This document shows, piece after piece, positions 8,049 to 13,869 of a stretch of DNA of 15,666 bases. The stretch's first letter is position 1; every line of letters begins with the position of its first letter. A program made the translations under genes and the position numbers. The stretch covers positions 1-15,666 of the forward strand of contig NZ_QRZF01000038.1 of assembly GCF_003464595.1 (NCBI RefSeq), written 5' to 3'. The DNA comes from Bacteroides intestinalis (GTDB lineage: Bacteria; Bacteroidota; Bacteroidia; Bacteroidales; Bacteroidaceae). The notes below the pieces were generated by a model. It made no database searches and was not told the DNA's origin. It saw only the letters and a program-made list of their open reading frames with translations.

Positions 8049-8645
8049 ATGAAAAATGACAGCTTAAAAGGGCAATACCGGATTAACGAACAAATCCGTG
8101 CCAAAGAAGTCCGCATAGTGGGCGATGAAGTAGAACCCAACGTATATCCGATAGCCCAGGCATTGAAGCTTGCCGAAGAGCGTGAGGTGGATCTCGTGGA
8201 AATCTCTCCAAACGCACAACCCCCTGTTTGTCGTGTCATCGATTACTCTAAATTTCTTTATCAGTTAAAGAAGCGTCAGAAAGAACAGAAGGCGAAACAG
8301 GTGAAGGTAAACGTGAAGGAGATTCGTTTCGGTCCTCAGACTGATGATCACGATTATAACTTCAAGTTGAAGCATGCTAAAGGCTTTTTGGAAGAAGGTG
8401 ATAAAGTAAAGGCTTATGTGTTCTTTAAAGGTCGTTCCATCTTGTTTAAAGAGCAAGGAGAAGTGTTGTTGCTTCGTTTTGCCAATGACTTGGAAGACTA
8501 TGCAAAAGTAGATCAGATGCCAGTACTGGAAGGAAAGAGAATGACTATTCAGCTTTCTCCGAAGAAAAAAGAAGTGCCTAAGAAGCCTGTTGCACCGAAA
8601 TCTGCAGATGCTCCGAAAGCAGCTCCGGCTGAATCAGAAGAATAA
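8049..8645 (+). CDS. infC: Translation initiation factor IF-3
   Basis: 198 residues from the ATG at 8049. IF-3 binds the 30S subunit, prevents early joining of 50S and checks the initiator tRNA and start codon. The N-domain begins with [17 protein letters not shown], followed by [19 protein letters not shown] and the basic linker [20 protein letters not shown]. The C-domain runs to about residue 175 ([22 protein letters not shown]). A Lys/Pro/Ala-rich tail of about 23 residues extends past the E. coli end. Start choice: ATG 8049 gives a normal 10-residue lead before RINEQIRA and is preceded by AGAGG at a 7-nt spacing, unusual in this AT-rich genome. The frame is open upstream with a TTG at 8004 that would add 15 residues ([14 protein letters not shown] after the initiator). 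Many infC genes use rare start codons for autoregulation, so that start cannot be excluded. Confidence 0.95.
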   Translation: MKNDSLKGQYRINEQIRAKEVRIVGDEVEPNVYPIAQALKLAEEREVDLVEISPNAQPPVCRVIDYSKFLYQLKKRQKEQKAKQVKVNVKEIRFGPQTDDHDYNFKLKHAKGFLEEGDKVKAYVFFKGRSILFKEQGEVLLLRFANDLEDYAKVDQMPVLEGKRMTIQLSPKKKEVPKKPVAPKSADAPKAAPAESEE

Positions 8646-8654
8646 AAGAAATGA

Positions 8655-8680
8655 GTAACGCCACAGGTATAGTGCGTTGC
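8655..8680 (+). promoter_or_regulatory. Stem-loop with bulged C in the infC-rpmI spacer
   Basis: GTAACGC (8655-8661) pairs with GCGTTGC (8674-8680), then a bulged C at 8662, then AC with GT, around the loop AGGTATA: nine pairs with one wobble. It lies 33 bp before the rpmI ATG with an A/T-rich single-stranded gap. In E. coli and Firmicutes, L20 represses its operon through irregular stems in this mRNA. A similar role here is inference. Confidence 0.35.
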
Positions 8681-8712
8681 CATATAATTTAAATAATTTA
8701 AAAATAAGTAAG

Positions 8713-8910
8713 ATGCCAAAGATGAAGACTAACTCCGGTTCTAAAAAGAGATTTACTCTTACCGGAACAGGTAAAATCAAAAGAAAGCACGCTTTTCACA
8801 GTCACATTTTGACTAAGAAAACTAAGAAGCAAAAAAGAAACTTGTGCCATTCAACTACAGTTGACGTGACGAACGTAAGCCAAGTTAAGGAACTCTTAGC
8901 AATGAAGTAA
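8713..8910 (+). CDS. rpmI: 50S ribosomal protein L35
   Basis: 65 residues, normal for bL35. The N-terminus [14 protein letters not shown] and the basic core [14 protein letters not shown], followed by [12 protein letters not shown], are the family signature; it lacks any acidic patch, as expected for an rRNA-binding protein. The frame is open upstream to a TTG at 8677, but the canonical MPKMKT start at 8713 is far better. It is third in the thrS-infC-rpmI-rplT block, 67 bp after infC and 96 bp before rplT, with potential stem-loops in both spacers. Confidence 0.97.
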   Translation: MPKMKTNSGSKKRFTLTGTGKIKRKHAFHSHILTKKTKKQKRNLCHSTTVDVTNVSQVKELLAMK

Positions 8911-8962
8911 AAAGCGTACAAAGTATTTTAAAGTATTAACCGAATGCATTAGCTTTAAGTCC

Positions 8963-8986
8963 GTTGCGTGAAGTAATGGCGCTAAC
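8963..8986 (+). promoter_or_regulatory. Stem-loop with bulged C in the rpmI-rplT spacer
   Basis: GTTGCGT (8963-8969) pairs with GGCGC-TAAC (8979-8986) with C8982 bulged: seven pairs, two of them wobble, around a 9-nt loop. It ends 20 bp before the rplT ATG. It shares the GTTGC core and the single bulged C with the stem in the previous spacer. Confidence 0.3.
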
Positions 8987-9006
8987 ATTCAAAAATTAGT
9001 AAAACT

Positions 9007-9357
9007 ATGCCAAGATCAGTAAATCACGTTGCTTCAAGAGCAAGAAGAAAGAAAATTTTGAAATTAACCAGAGGTTACTTTGGTGCAAGAAAGAACGTAT
9101 GGACCGTTGCCAAGAATACTTGGGAGAAAGGTTTGACTTATGCGTTCCGCGACCGTAAGAACAAGAAAAGAAACTTCCGCGCTTTGTGGATTCAGCGTAT
9201 CAACGCTGCAGCTCGTTTGGAAGGTATGTCTTATTCTAAGCTGATGGGTGCTTTGCACAAAGCAGGTATCGAAATCAACCGTAAAGTTTTGGCTGATTTA
9301 GCGATGAACCATCCGGAAGCTTTCAAGGCTATCGTAGCTAAAGCAAAGGCTGCTTAA
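9007..9357 (+). CDS. rplT: 50S ribosomal protein L20
   Basis: 116 residues, normal for bL20. Family landmarks are [19 protein letters not shown], the basic N-terminal arm that threads through 23S rRNA, then [29 protein letters not shown] and the C-terminal globular domain with [21 protein letters not shown]20 is needed early in 50S assembly and in other phyla also represses its own operon. It ends the thrS block and is followed 22 bp later by a strong terminator. The next transcript, a structured RNA, starts about 160 bp downstream. Confidence 0.98.
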   Translation: MPRSVNHVASRARRKKILKLTRGYFGARKNVWTVAKNTWEKGLTYAFRDRKNKKRNFRALWIQRINAAARLEGMSYSKLMGALHKAGIEINRKVLADLAMNHPEAFKAIVAKAKAA

Positions 9358-9379
9358 GTTTATTTAGCAAATAGTTTAC

Positions 9380-9415
9380 AAAGTGCTGATTACGAACGAG
9401 TAATCGGCACTTTTT
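9380..9415 (+). terminator. Strong Rho-independent terminator after rplT
   Basis: AAAGTGCTGATTAC (9380-9393) pairs with GTAATCGGCACTTT (9400-9413): 14 pairs with one G-U, loop GAACGA, and a T-run ending at 9415. It separates the ribosomal block from the RNA gene downstream. Confidence 0.93.
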
Positions 9416-9479
9416 GCTTATAATAGGGAGAATATAATATAAAATGTCCTGTATGGAGGAAACAAAATCAGGTTTTTCC

Positions 9480-9510
9480 TTGTTTCTTTGACAGAAACTT
9501 ACTACATTTG
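9480..9510 (+). promoter_or_regulatory. Full Bacteroidetes promoter of the structured RNA
   Basis: TTG at 9480-9482 and TACATTTG at 9503-9510 are separated by 20 bp, matching the -33/-7 arrangement. Transcription is predicted to start near 9516-9520, a few bases before the closing stem of the RNA. Confidence 0.75.
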
Positions 9511-9516
9511 TTGTAG

Positions 9517-9700
9517 AAAATATAGCCGCATTGATTGGATCGGGAAACTCATCAAACTATTATGAAATACCGAGACAAGCTTCGCTTCTCGATGGCGGGC
9601 CACGCCCTTCGGGGTAACTTTGAGTCGGTGGATTACAAAGAGGACGAGCGCTCAAATCATGTCATTCGGAGTTTCATCACATCATCGGTGCGGCTTTTTT
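9517..9700 (+). ncRNA. Bacteroidales-1 type structured RNA (possibly 6S-like)
   Basis: A promoter and a T-run bracket an unusually GC-rich, folded stretch of about 180 nt. The ends pair: AGCCGCATTGAT (9524-9535) with ATCGGTGCGGCT (9684-9695), 12 pairs with two wobbles, then an interrupted stretch, then GAAACTC (9544-9550) with GAGTTTC (9669-9675). Inside are a hairpin CGAG..AAGC/GCTT..CTCG, a GGCG/CGCC hairpin, a CCC-TTCG-GGG tetraloop stem (these two are mutually exclusive) and CTTTG/CAAAG. Six T follow the closing stem. The place just downstream of rplT, the Bacteroidetes-type promoter and the terminator fit what I recall of the Bacteroidales-1 motif. The long closed rod and the length also suit a 6S RNA, an RNA polymerase regulator; that link is not proven here. 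An ORF crosses it (9535-9789) but uses TTG and ignores the structure. Confidence 0.75.
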
Positions 9701-9708
9701 ATAAAGAG

Positions 9709-9743
9709 GGAACGGTAATCTTGGTTGGTTACCGTTCCTTTTT
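9709..9743 (+). terminator. Terminator after the structured RNA
   Basis: GGAACGGTAA (9709-9718) pairs perfectly with TTACCGTTCC (9729-9738), with a 10-nt loop and five T, then CTTT. It is a back-up stop 9 bp beyond the RNA's own T-run and faces the convergent paaK side. Confidence 0.88.
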
Positions 9744-9899
9744 CTTTGTACTTTCTTTAATCCAAAGATTTCCGCTTAGCCTCTATTAAGCGGTGTCGTA
9801 ACTCAAATATTGTCAATAGCAGATTTATGTATTATTAATAGAAGTAGGTTAGGAGGCTGCTTTGAGGTAGTGATATGCAATAAAAGGACTTTCGTTTCT

Positions 9900-9987
9900 T
9901 TTGCCAGTGTTTGTTGGGGCAAATGCTACATCTCAGTGCTCTCAATGCCACACCTTAACAGGATAAATGCCACAGGTTGCAGACAGC
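9900..9987 (+). repeat. Degenerate direct repeats with exact 22-bp period
   Basis: AATGCTACA (9922), AATGCCACA (9944) and AATGCCACA (9966) start exactly 22 bp apart. A fourth, weaker unit at 9900 keeps TGCCA in register. Only the first 9 bases of each unit are conserved. An inverted copy TGTGGCATT lies at 10014-10022 and can pair with either perfect direct copy over 10 bp. Two helical turns between sites suggests same-face protein binding; no neighbouring regulator gene supports this. Confidence 0.5.
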
Positions 9988-10040
9988 GAAGTGTGGAGTT
10001 AAAGATGATGGACTGTGGCATTGTGCTTGTATAGGTGTGG

Positions 10041-10064
10041 GCTTGCACTTGTGCAAGTGTAAGC
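10041..10064. repeat. Inverted repeat able to form two overlapping hairpins
   Basis: GCTTGCACTT (10041-10050) pairs with AAGTGTAAGC (10055-10064), 10 pairs with one wobble and loop GTGC. The shorter CTTGCAC/GTGCAAG (10042-10057) uses the same left arm. No T-run follows on either strand, so it is not an ordinary terminator. Confidence 0.5.
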
Positions 10065-10112
10065 TGACGGTTATATAAGCGTAAGCTTTTGGGGCCTGCT
10101 GCATGAGGGGCT

Positions 10113-10145
10113 AAAAAAAACGGAGAAGCAAAAGCTTCCCCGTTT
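10113..10145 (-). terminator. Rho-independent terminator on the minus strand, downstream of paaK
   Basis: Read on the minus strand, AAACGGGGAAGC pairs with GCTTCTCCGTTT (11 pairs and one mismatch) around a TTTT loop and is followed by eight T (10120-10113). It lies about 118 bp past the paaK stop and can end both the iorA-iorB-paaK mRNA and the small transcript starting at about 10191. Confidence 0.87.
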
Positions 10146-10191
10146 CTATATGATGCGAAATATAATTCAGTGAAATAGTATCTATAAATGG
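10113..10191 (-). ncRNA. Candidate small RNA, about 75-80 nt
   Basis: A full promoter (10198-10228, minus) starts transcription near 10191 and the terminator at 10113-10145 ends it. The segment between has no ORF. Bacteroides genomes carry many intergenic small RNAs of this form, but a promoter placed between a gene end and its terminator could also be chance. The inverted pair AGTATCT (10177-10183) / AGATACT (10201-10207) spans the start and the -7 box. Confidence 0.4.
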
Positions 10192-10197
10192 ACAGTA

Positions 10198-10228
10198 CAA
10201 AGATACTGTATCAAAAAGGCGATGTCAA
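10198..10228 (-). promoter_or_regulatory. Bacteroidetes promoter on the minus strand for the candidate small RNA
   Basis: On the minus strand, TTG (10228-10226) and TATCTTTG (10205-10198) are separated by 20 bp, matching both consensus boxes. It points away from paaK toward the terminator at 10145-10113. Confidence 0.5.
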
Positions 10229-10262
10229 GTATTCCACTGATTATTTTGAAAAAAGGCTGTTT

Positions 10263-11570
10263 TTATTGGTTTTGTCGCAAATCTTTTACTCTGACGGCTT
10301 TTCCTTCGCTTTGGGGTAATGAACCTTTCTTCACGAGTTTCAACCTGGGGGTAACAAGTATTTCGTCTTTTAGTTGACGGGTAATATCTTTACGTACCTT
10401 CTCCAGTTCAATGTAATTATCAGTAGAAAGATCGCTGAGTTCTACCTCTACAATCATTTCGTCCTGGTTGTTTACGGTTTCTAAGGTAATAAGATAATTG
10501 CTACCTAATTGTGGGAACTGTACCAATACTTTTTCAACTTGCATTGGGAAGATATTTACTCCCTTAATGATAAACATATCATCGCTGCGCCCCTTGATAC
10601 GGTCGATGCGGAGGTGTGTACGTCCGCAAGGACATTCTCCGGGAAGAATACGGGTAAGGTCACGGGTACGATAACGTATAAGCGGCATCATTTCGCGATC
10701 AAGAGTGGTCAATACCAACTCACCGATTTCTCCATCCGGAACGGGTTCTCCTGTTTCAGGATCAATTATTTCGACGAGGTAGCAATCTTCCCAGAAATGC
10801 ATGCCGTTTTGTTCCTGACATTCAAAAGCAACGCCAGGGCCATTCATTTCTGTCATACCGAAGCTATTATAGGCTTTAACACCTAACATGCGTTCGATTT
10901 TCTTGCGCTGTTCGTCTGTATGGGGTTCTGCTCCGATAACAAGTGTTTTTAAACTGGTACTTGTCGGATCAATTCCTTCTTCCTGAATAACTTCTGCCAG
11001 GCGAATGGCATAACTGGGGATGGCATGGAGTGCGGTAGTCTTGAAATCTTTGATAAACTTGATCTGGCGTTTACTGTTTCCGGCTGCTGCAGGAACAGTC
11101 AGTGCGCCTAGGCGTTCAGCACCGTATTGGAAGCCTAATCCTCCGGTGAACATACCATAGCCCGAACTGTTCTGGAAAACATCTGTTTTACGTATTCCTA
11201 CAGTGTACAAGCAGCGTGCTACCAGGTTGGCCCAAGAGTCCAAGTCGTGTTGTGAATGGACGATGACGGTAGGAGTACCGGTGGTTCCACTTGATGAATG
11301 AATACGCACACCATCTTCCTGCATATTACCTGATACCATGCCGAATGGATAGCAGGCACGCATATCGGATTTCGTGGTAAAAGGTATTTTCCGTATATCA
11401 TCCAGGCTTTGGATGTCATCAGCTGTGATATTATATTCTTGAAATACTTTTTTATAGTACGGTGAATTAGCCGCAATCTTTATCGTTTTTTTGAGTCGTT
11501 GAAGTTGCAATTCCTGCAACTTCTCACGACTCATGGTTTCTATTTCTTCTTCCCAGTATTTGTTATTCAT
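10263..11570 (-). CDS. paaK: Phenylacetate-CoA ligase (aryl-acetate CoA ligase)
   Basis: 435 residues, normal for the PaaK branch of adenylate-forming enzymes. It joins phenylacetate or related aryl acids to CoA through an acyl-AMP, and can run backwards to make ATP from arylacetyl-CoA. The N-terminus has the typical EIETMSREKLQELQ. The phosphate loop SSSGTTGTPT is at 92-101, the adenine motif is SFGMTEMNGPG, then DLTRILPGECPCGRTHLRI and GRSDDMFIIKGVNIFP. The C-terminal AMP-binding lid ends with the catalytic Lys, K424 in SEGKAVRV. It is the last gene of the iorA-iorB-paaK operon, 22 bp after iorB. The pairing with an arylpyruvate oxidoreductase and the absence of any paaABCDE oxygenase genes argue that it releases arylacetate rather than feeding aerobic phenylacetate breakdown; direction is inferred. 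Confidence 0.94.
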   Translation of the reverse strand: MNNKYWEEEIETMSREKLQELQLQRLKKTIKIAANSPYYKKVFQEYNITADDIQSLDDIRKIPFTTKSDMRACYPFGMVSGNMQEDGVRIHSSSGTTGTPTVIVHSQHDLDSWANLVARCLYTVGIRKTDVFQNSSGYGMFTGGLGFQYGAERLGALTVPAAAGNSKRQIKFIKDFKTTALHAIPSYAIRLAEVIQEEGIDPTSTSLKTLVIGAEPHTDEQRKKIERMLGVKAYNSFGMTEMNGPGVAFECQEQNGMHFWEDCYLVEIIDPETGEPVPDGEIGELVLTTLDREMMPLIRYRTRDLTRILPGECPCGRTHLRIDRIKGRSDDMFIIKGVNIFPMQVEKVLVQFPQLGSNYLITLETVNNQDEMIVEVELSDLSTDNYIELEKVRKDITRQLKDEILVTPRLKLVKKGSLPQSEGKAVRVKDLRQNQ

Positions 11571-11592
11571 GGTGGTGTATTTTTGAGGGATC

Positions 11593-12174
11593 TTACATTA
11601 ATTTCTCAGCAATTTCCTTTCCGGCTGCGAGTGCTTTAAGATTCATTTCCACTATGGCCTCGCCTTTACGTTCGAAGATTTCGCGGATACTGGTCTGTAT
11701 TTTCTCGTAATCGATGCCGAGGAATGGGGTGGTAGCTCCCAGTAAAACAATATTTGCTACACGGATGGAACCAATTTCTTTGGCTACTTTGTCTACATTA
11801 AGAATGATCTTGTGAGGTAGCTTATCTAATTCCGCTCTTACGTCAGCTTCTGCCGGATAGTTGGGGATATTAATAAACGGTGTTTCGTTAGTCACCAGCC
11901 AGCCCTCAGGACTCAAATAAGGAAGATAACGTAATCCTTCCATCGGCTCAAGTGAGATGATCAGATCGCATTTACCGGAAGGGATAAGATCGGAAGCGAT
12001 AGGCTGATCGCTTATGCGCAAATTGGATTGTACATCGCCGCCACGTTGGCTCATGCCATGTACTTCCGCTTGTTTCATATATAGTCCGTCTTTAAGGGCG
12101 GCTTTACCGATTACAGTGGCGATAGAGAGGATACCTTGTCCGCCTACGCCGGAAAGTATAATATCTTTTTTCAT
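11593..12174 (-). CDS. iorB: Indolepyruvate:ferredoxin oxidoreductase, beta subunit
   Basis: 193 residues, normal for IorB. It is the gamma-type (pyruvate-ferredoxin oxidoreductase gamma) domain that completes the IorAB enzyme, which decarboxylates indolepyruvate, phenylpyruvate and similar aryl-pyruvates to arylacetyl-CoA and reduces ferredoxin. The dinucleotide-like turn GVGGQGIL (9-16) and the signature EVHGMSQRGGDVQSNLRIS (38-56) are both clear, as is SLEPMEGLRYLPYL. Its ATG lies 4 bp after the iorA stop, so translation is probably coupled, and paaK follows 22 bp later. Confidence 0.94.
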   Translation of the reverse strand: MKKDIILSGVGGQGILSIATVIGKAALKDGLYMKQAEVHGMSQRGGDVQSNLRISDQPIASDLIPSGKCDLIISLEPMEGLRYLPYLSPEGWLVTNETPFINIPNYPAEADVRAELDKLPHKIILNVDKVAKEIGSIRVANIVLLGATTPFLGIDYEKIQTSIREIFERKGEAIVEMNLKALAAGKEIAEKLM

Positions 12175-12178
12175 GGTT

Positions 12179-13771
12179 TTACTTGTTTCGTTTTTTACGT
12201 GCTAAGGTTTGAATACATTCTCTGCGTGGAATGATAACTGATACACCGCGATATTCGATTTCTTCACGGATAATCTGCTTCATCTCTTCATAATTCTTTT
12301 TCAAGGGAACTACTACACGGATATGTTCGGGGGCTACGCCAATACCGGTACAGATCGCTTCAATACGTCCTGTTCCGGCCGAATCCTGGCCACCTGTCAT
12401 TGCAGTCGTTTCATTGTCTGAAATAACAATGGTAACATTTGCATTCTCATTGACGCAATCCAAAAGTCCTGTCATGCCGGAATGCGTGAAGGTGGAGTCG
12501 CCAATCACTGCTACTGCTGGATGAAGTCCGCCATCCGAAGCTCCTTTAGCCATGGTAATAGATGCACCCATATCTACACATGAGTTGATAGCATTAAATG
12601 GTGCATTGGCTCCTAAAGTATAACAGCCGATATCACTGAATACTTTATGTGTCGGATATTCTTCTTTCAAAACCTGGGTGAGCGTAGTGTACATATCACG
12701 ATGGCCACAACCTTCACATAGTGCAGGTGGACGCATTTCTACGAGCGAAGGAATACCAAACTCTGACTTGTTTTCTTTTCCCACAGCACGTGCCACCTTA
12801 TCCGGATTTAATTCACCGTCTTGTGATAATGTGCCATCTAAGCGTCCTTTTACTTTTACGCCGATACCAAGATAGCCTTTCAGTTGTTTTTCTACGAAAG
12901 GTTGTCCGTCTTCCAATACCAGAATCTCATCACAGGTTTCTACCAATTGCAGGAGCTGTTTCTTGGGTAATGGGTATTGCCCAATCTTCAATACGGGGTA
13001 TTCGCAACCATCAGGATAGTTTTCCATCAGATAATTGTAGCCGATTCCACACGCTATGATACCTAATTTCTTATTAGGACCATCGGTATACTTATTATAA
13101 GAAGAGTTTTCAGATGCTTCAATAAATTCGGCTTGACGTTCTAATAAAACCTTATAGCGCTTGCGGGCGTTACCTGGCAACAAGATGAACTGGCGAGGGT
13201 CTTCACTGAATGACATTTGGTTTTGGGGTTGTTGCGGTTTTTGTTCTACACCGGAACGGGAGTGTGCCAGGCGGGTGACCATACGCATCAATACCGGTTC
13301 GCCAATCTTTTCAGAAAATGCGAATCCATTGTAAACCATATCATATGCTTCCTGCTGATTGCTTGGTTCGTACATGGGGATCAATGAGAAATCACCATAA
13401 AAACGACTGTCTTGTTCATTCTGTGAGGAGTGCATGCTGGGGTCATCCGCAGCTACTACAATTAATCCACCTTTTACACCTGTAACAGCTGAATTGATAA
13501 AACAGTCGGCAGCTACGTTCATGCCTACATGTTTCATGCAGACTAATGCTCGTTTACCGACAAATGACATACCTAATGCAGCTTCCATAGCTGTCTTCTC
13601 ATTGGAGGCCCAACGGCTATGGATATTCTGTTCAGCCGTAATAGGCGCCATTTGAATGTATTCTGTAATTTCTGTGGAAGGAGTACCGGGGTAGGCGTAA
13701 ACACCTGAGAGTCCGGCATCTAATGCAGCTTGTGCAATGGCTTCATCGCCAAGTAAGAGTTGCTTGCTCAT
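12179..13771 (-). CDS. iorA: Indolepyruvate:ferredoxin oxidoreductase, alpha subunit, without C-terminal ferredoxin domain
   Basis: 530 residues. Residues 1-180 are the pyrimidine-binding domain (LLLGDEAIAQAALDAG, YAYPGTPSTEITEY). A middle domain spans 235-330. The TPP-binding domain is 345-510, with GDSTF (424-428) and SDN (451-453), the usual GDx...N thiamine diphosphate/Mg site. LCEGCGH (C352, C355), DIGC (C383) and RREC (C519) could be the four ligands of a proximal 4Fe-4S cluster, by analogy with 2-oxoacid:ferredoxin oxidoreductases. Archaeal IorA continues for roughly another 60-100 residues with a double 4Fe-4S ferredoxin domain. Here the protein stops after RRECIQTLARKKRNK and no CxxCxxC motif is present. 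It heads the operon with iorB and paaK, has a promoter box at 13835-13842, and probably passes electrons straight to soluble ferredoxin. Confidence 0.94.
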   Translation of the reverse strand: MSKQLLLGDEAIAQAALDAGLSGVYAYPGTPSTEITEYIQMAPITAEQNIHSRWASNEKTAMEAALGMSFVGKRALVCMKHVGMNVAADCFINSAVTGVKGGLIVVAADDPSMHSSQNEQDSRFYGDFSLIPMYEPSNQQEAYDMVYNGFAFSEKIGEPVLMRMVTRLAHSRSGVEQKPQQPQNQMSFSEDPRQFILLPGNARKRYKVLLERQAEFIEASENSSYNKYTDGPNKKLGIIACGIGYNYLMENYPDGCEYPVLKIGQYPLPKKQLLQLVETCDEILVLEDGQPFVEKQLKGYLGIGVKVKGRLDGTLSQDGELNPDKVARAVGKENKSEFGIPSLVEMRPPALCEGCGHRDMYTTLTQVLKEEYPTHKVFSDIGCYTLGANAPFNAINSCVDMGASITMAKGASDGGLHPAVAVIGDSTFTHSGMTGLLDCVNENANVTIVISDNETTAMTGGQDSAGTGRIEAICTGIGVAPEHIRVVVPLKKNYEEMKQIIREEIEYRGVSVIIPRRECIQTLARKKRNK

Positions 13772-13834
13772 ATCTGATTATTTTAATGTTAGTCATGATT
13801 ATTAAAAAAGGAAATAATCTGCGTTTTTCACTCG

Positions 13835-13842
13835 CAAATATA
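13835..13842 (-). promoter_or_regulatory. Promoter -7 box (TATATTTG) of the iorA-iorB-paaK operon
   Basis: On the minus strand TATATTTG fits TAnnTTTG. Start would be near 13828, leaving a leader of about 57 nt. The leader holds a 7-bp inverted repeat TTTTAAT/ATTAAAA (13781-13787 and 13801-13807) that may be a regulator site or chance. No TTG is seen at -33. Confidence 0.45.
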
Positions 13843-13869
13843 GGCTTTTGCTTTTATTTTATCATGATT

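Larger units (their letters stand above)
9748..10112. other. Gene-free spacer between convergent transcription units, rich in small repeats
   Basis: No convincing protein gene is present; the ORF at 9810-10034 begins with TTG and has no family look. The base composition is less AT-rich than the 2204-2705 spacer. It contains a hairpin CCGCTTA/TAAGCGG (9772-9793), the 22-bp-period array at 9900-9987 with an inverted copy at 10014-10022, and the hairpin at 10041-10064. It may be a decayed gene or repeat element. Confidence 0.45.

Noticed and set aside
8677..8712. Upstream TTG start for L35
   Set aside because: The canonical L35 N-terminus MPKMKTNSG begins at 8713; the added residues are spacer translation.
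9535..9789. 84-codon ORF across the structured RNA
   Set aside because: It starts with TTG and runs through the RNA stems, the T-run and the terminator at 9709-9743. The pairing and the promoter explain the sequence better.
9810..10034. 74-codon ORF in the spacer after the RNA gene
   Set aside because: TTG start, no promoter or leader, no family look, and it covers the 22-bp repeats.
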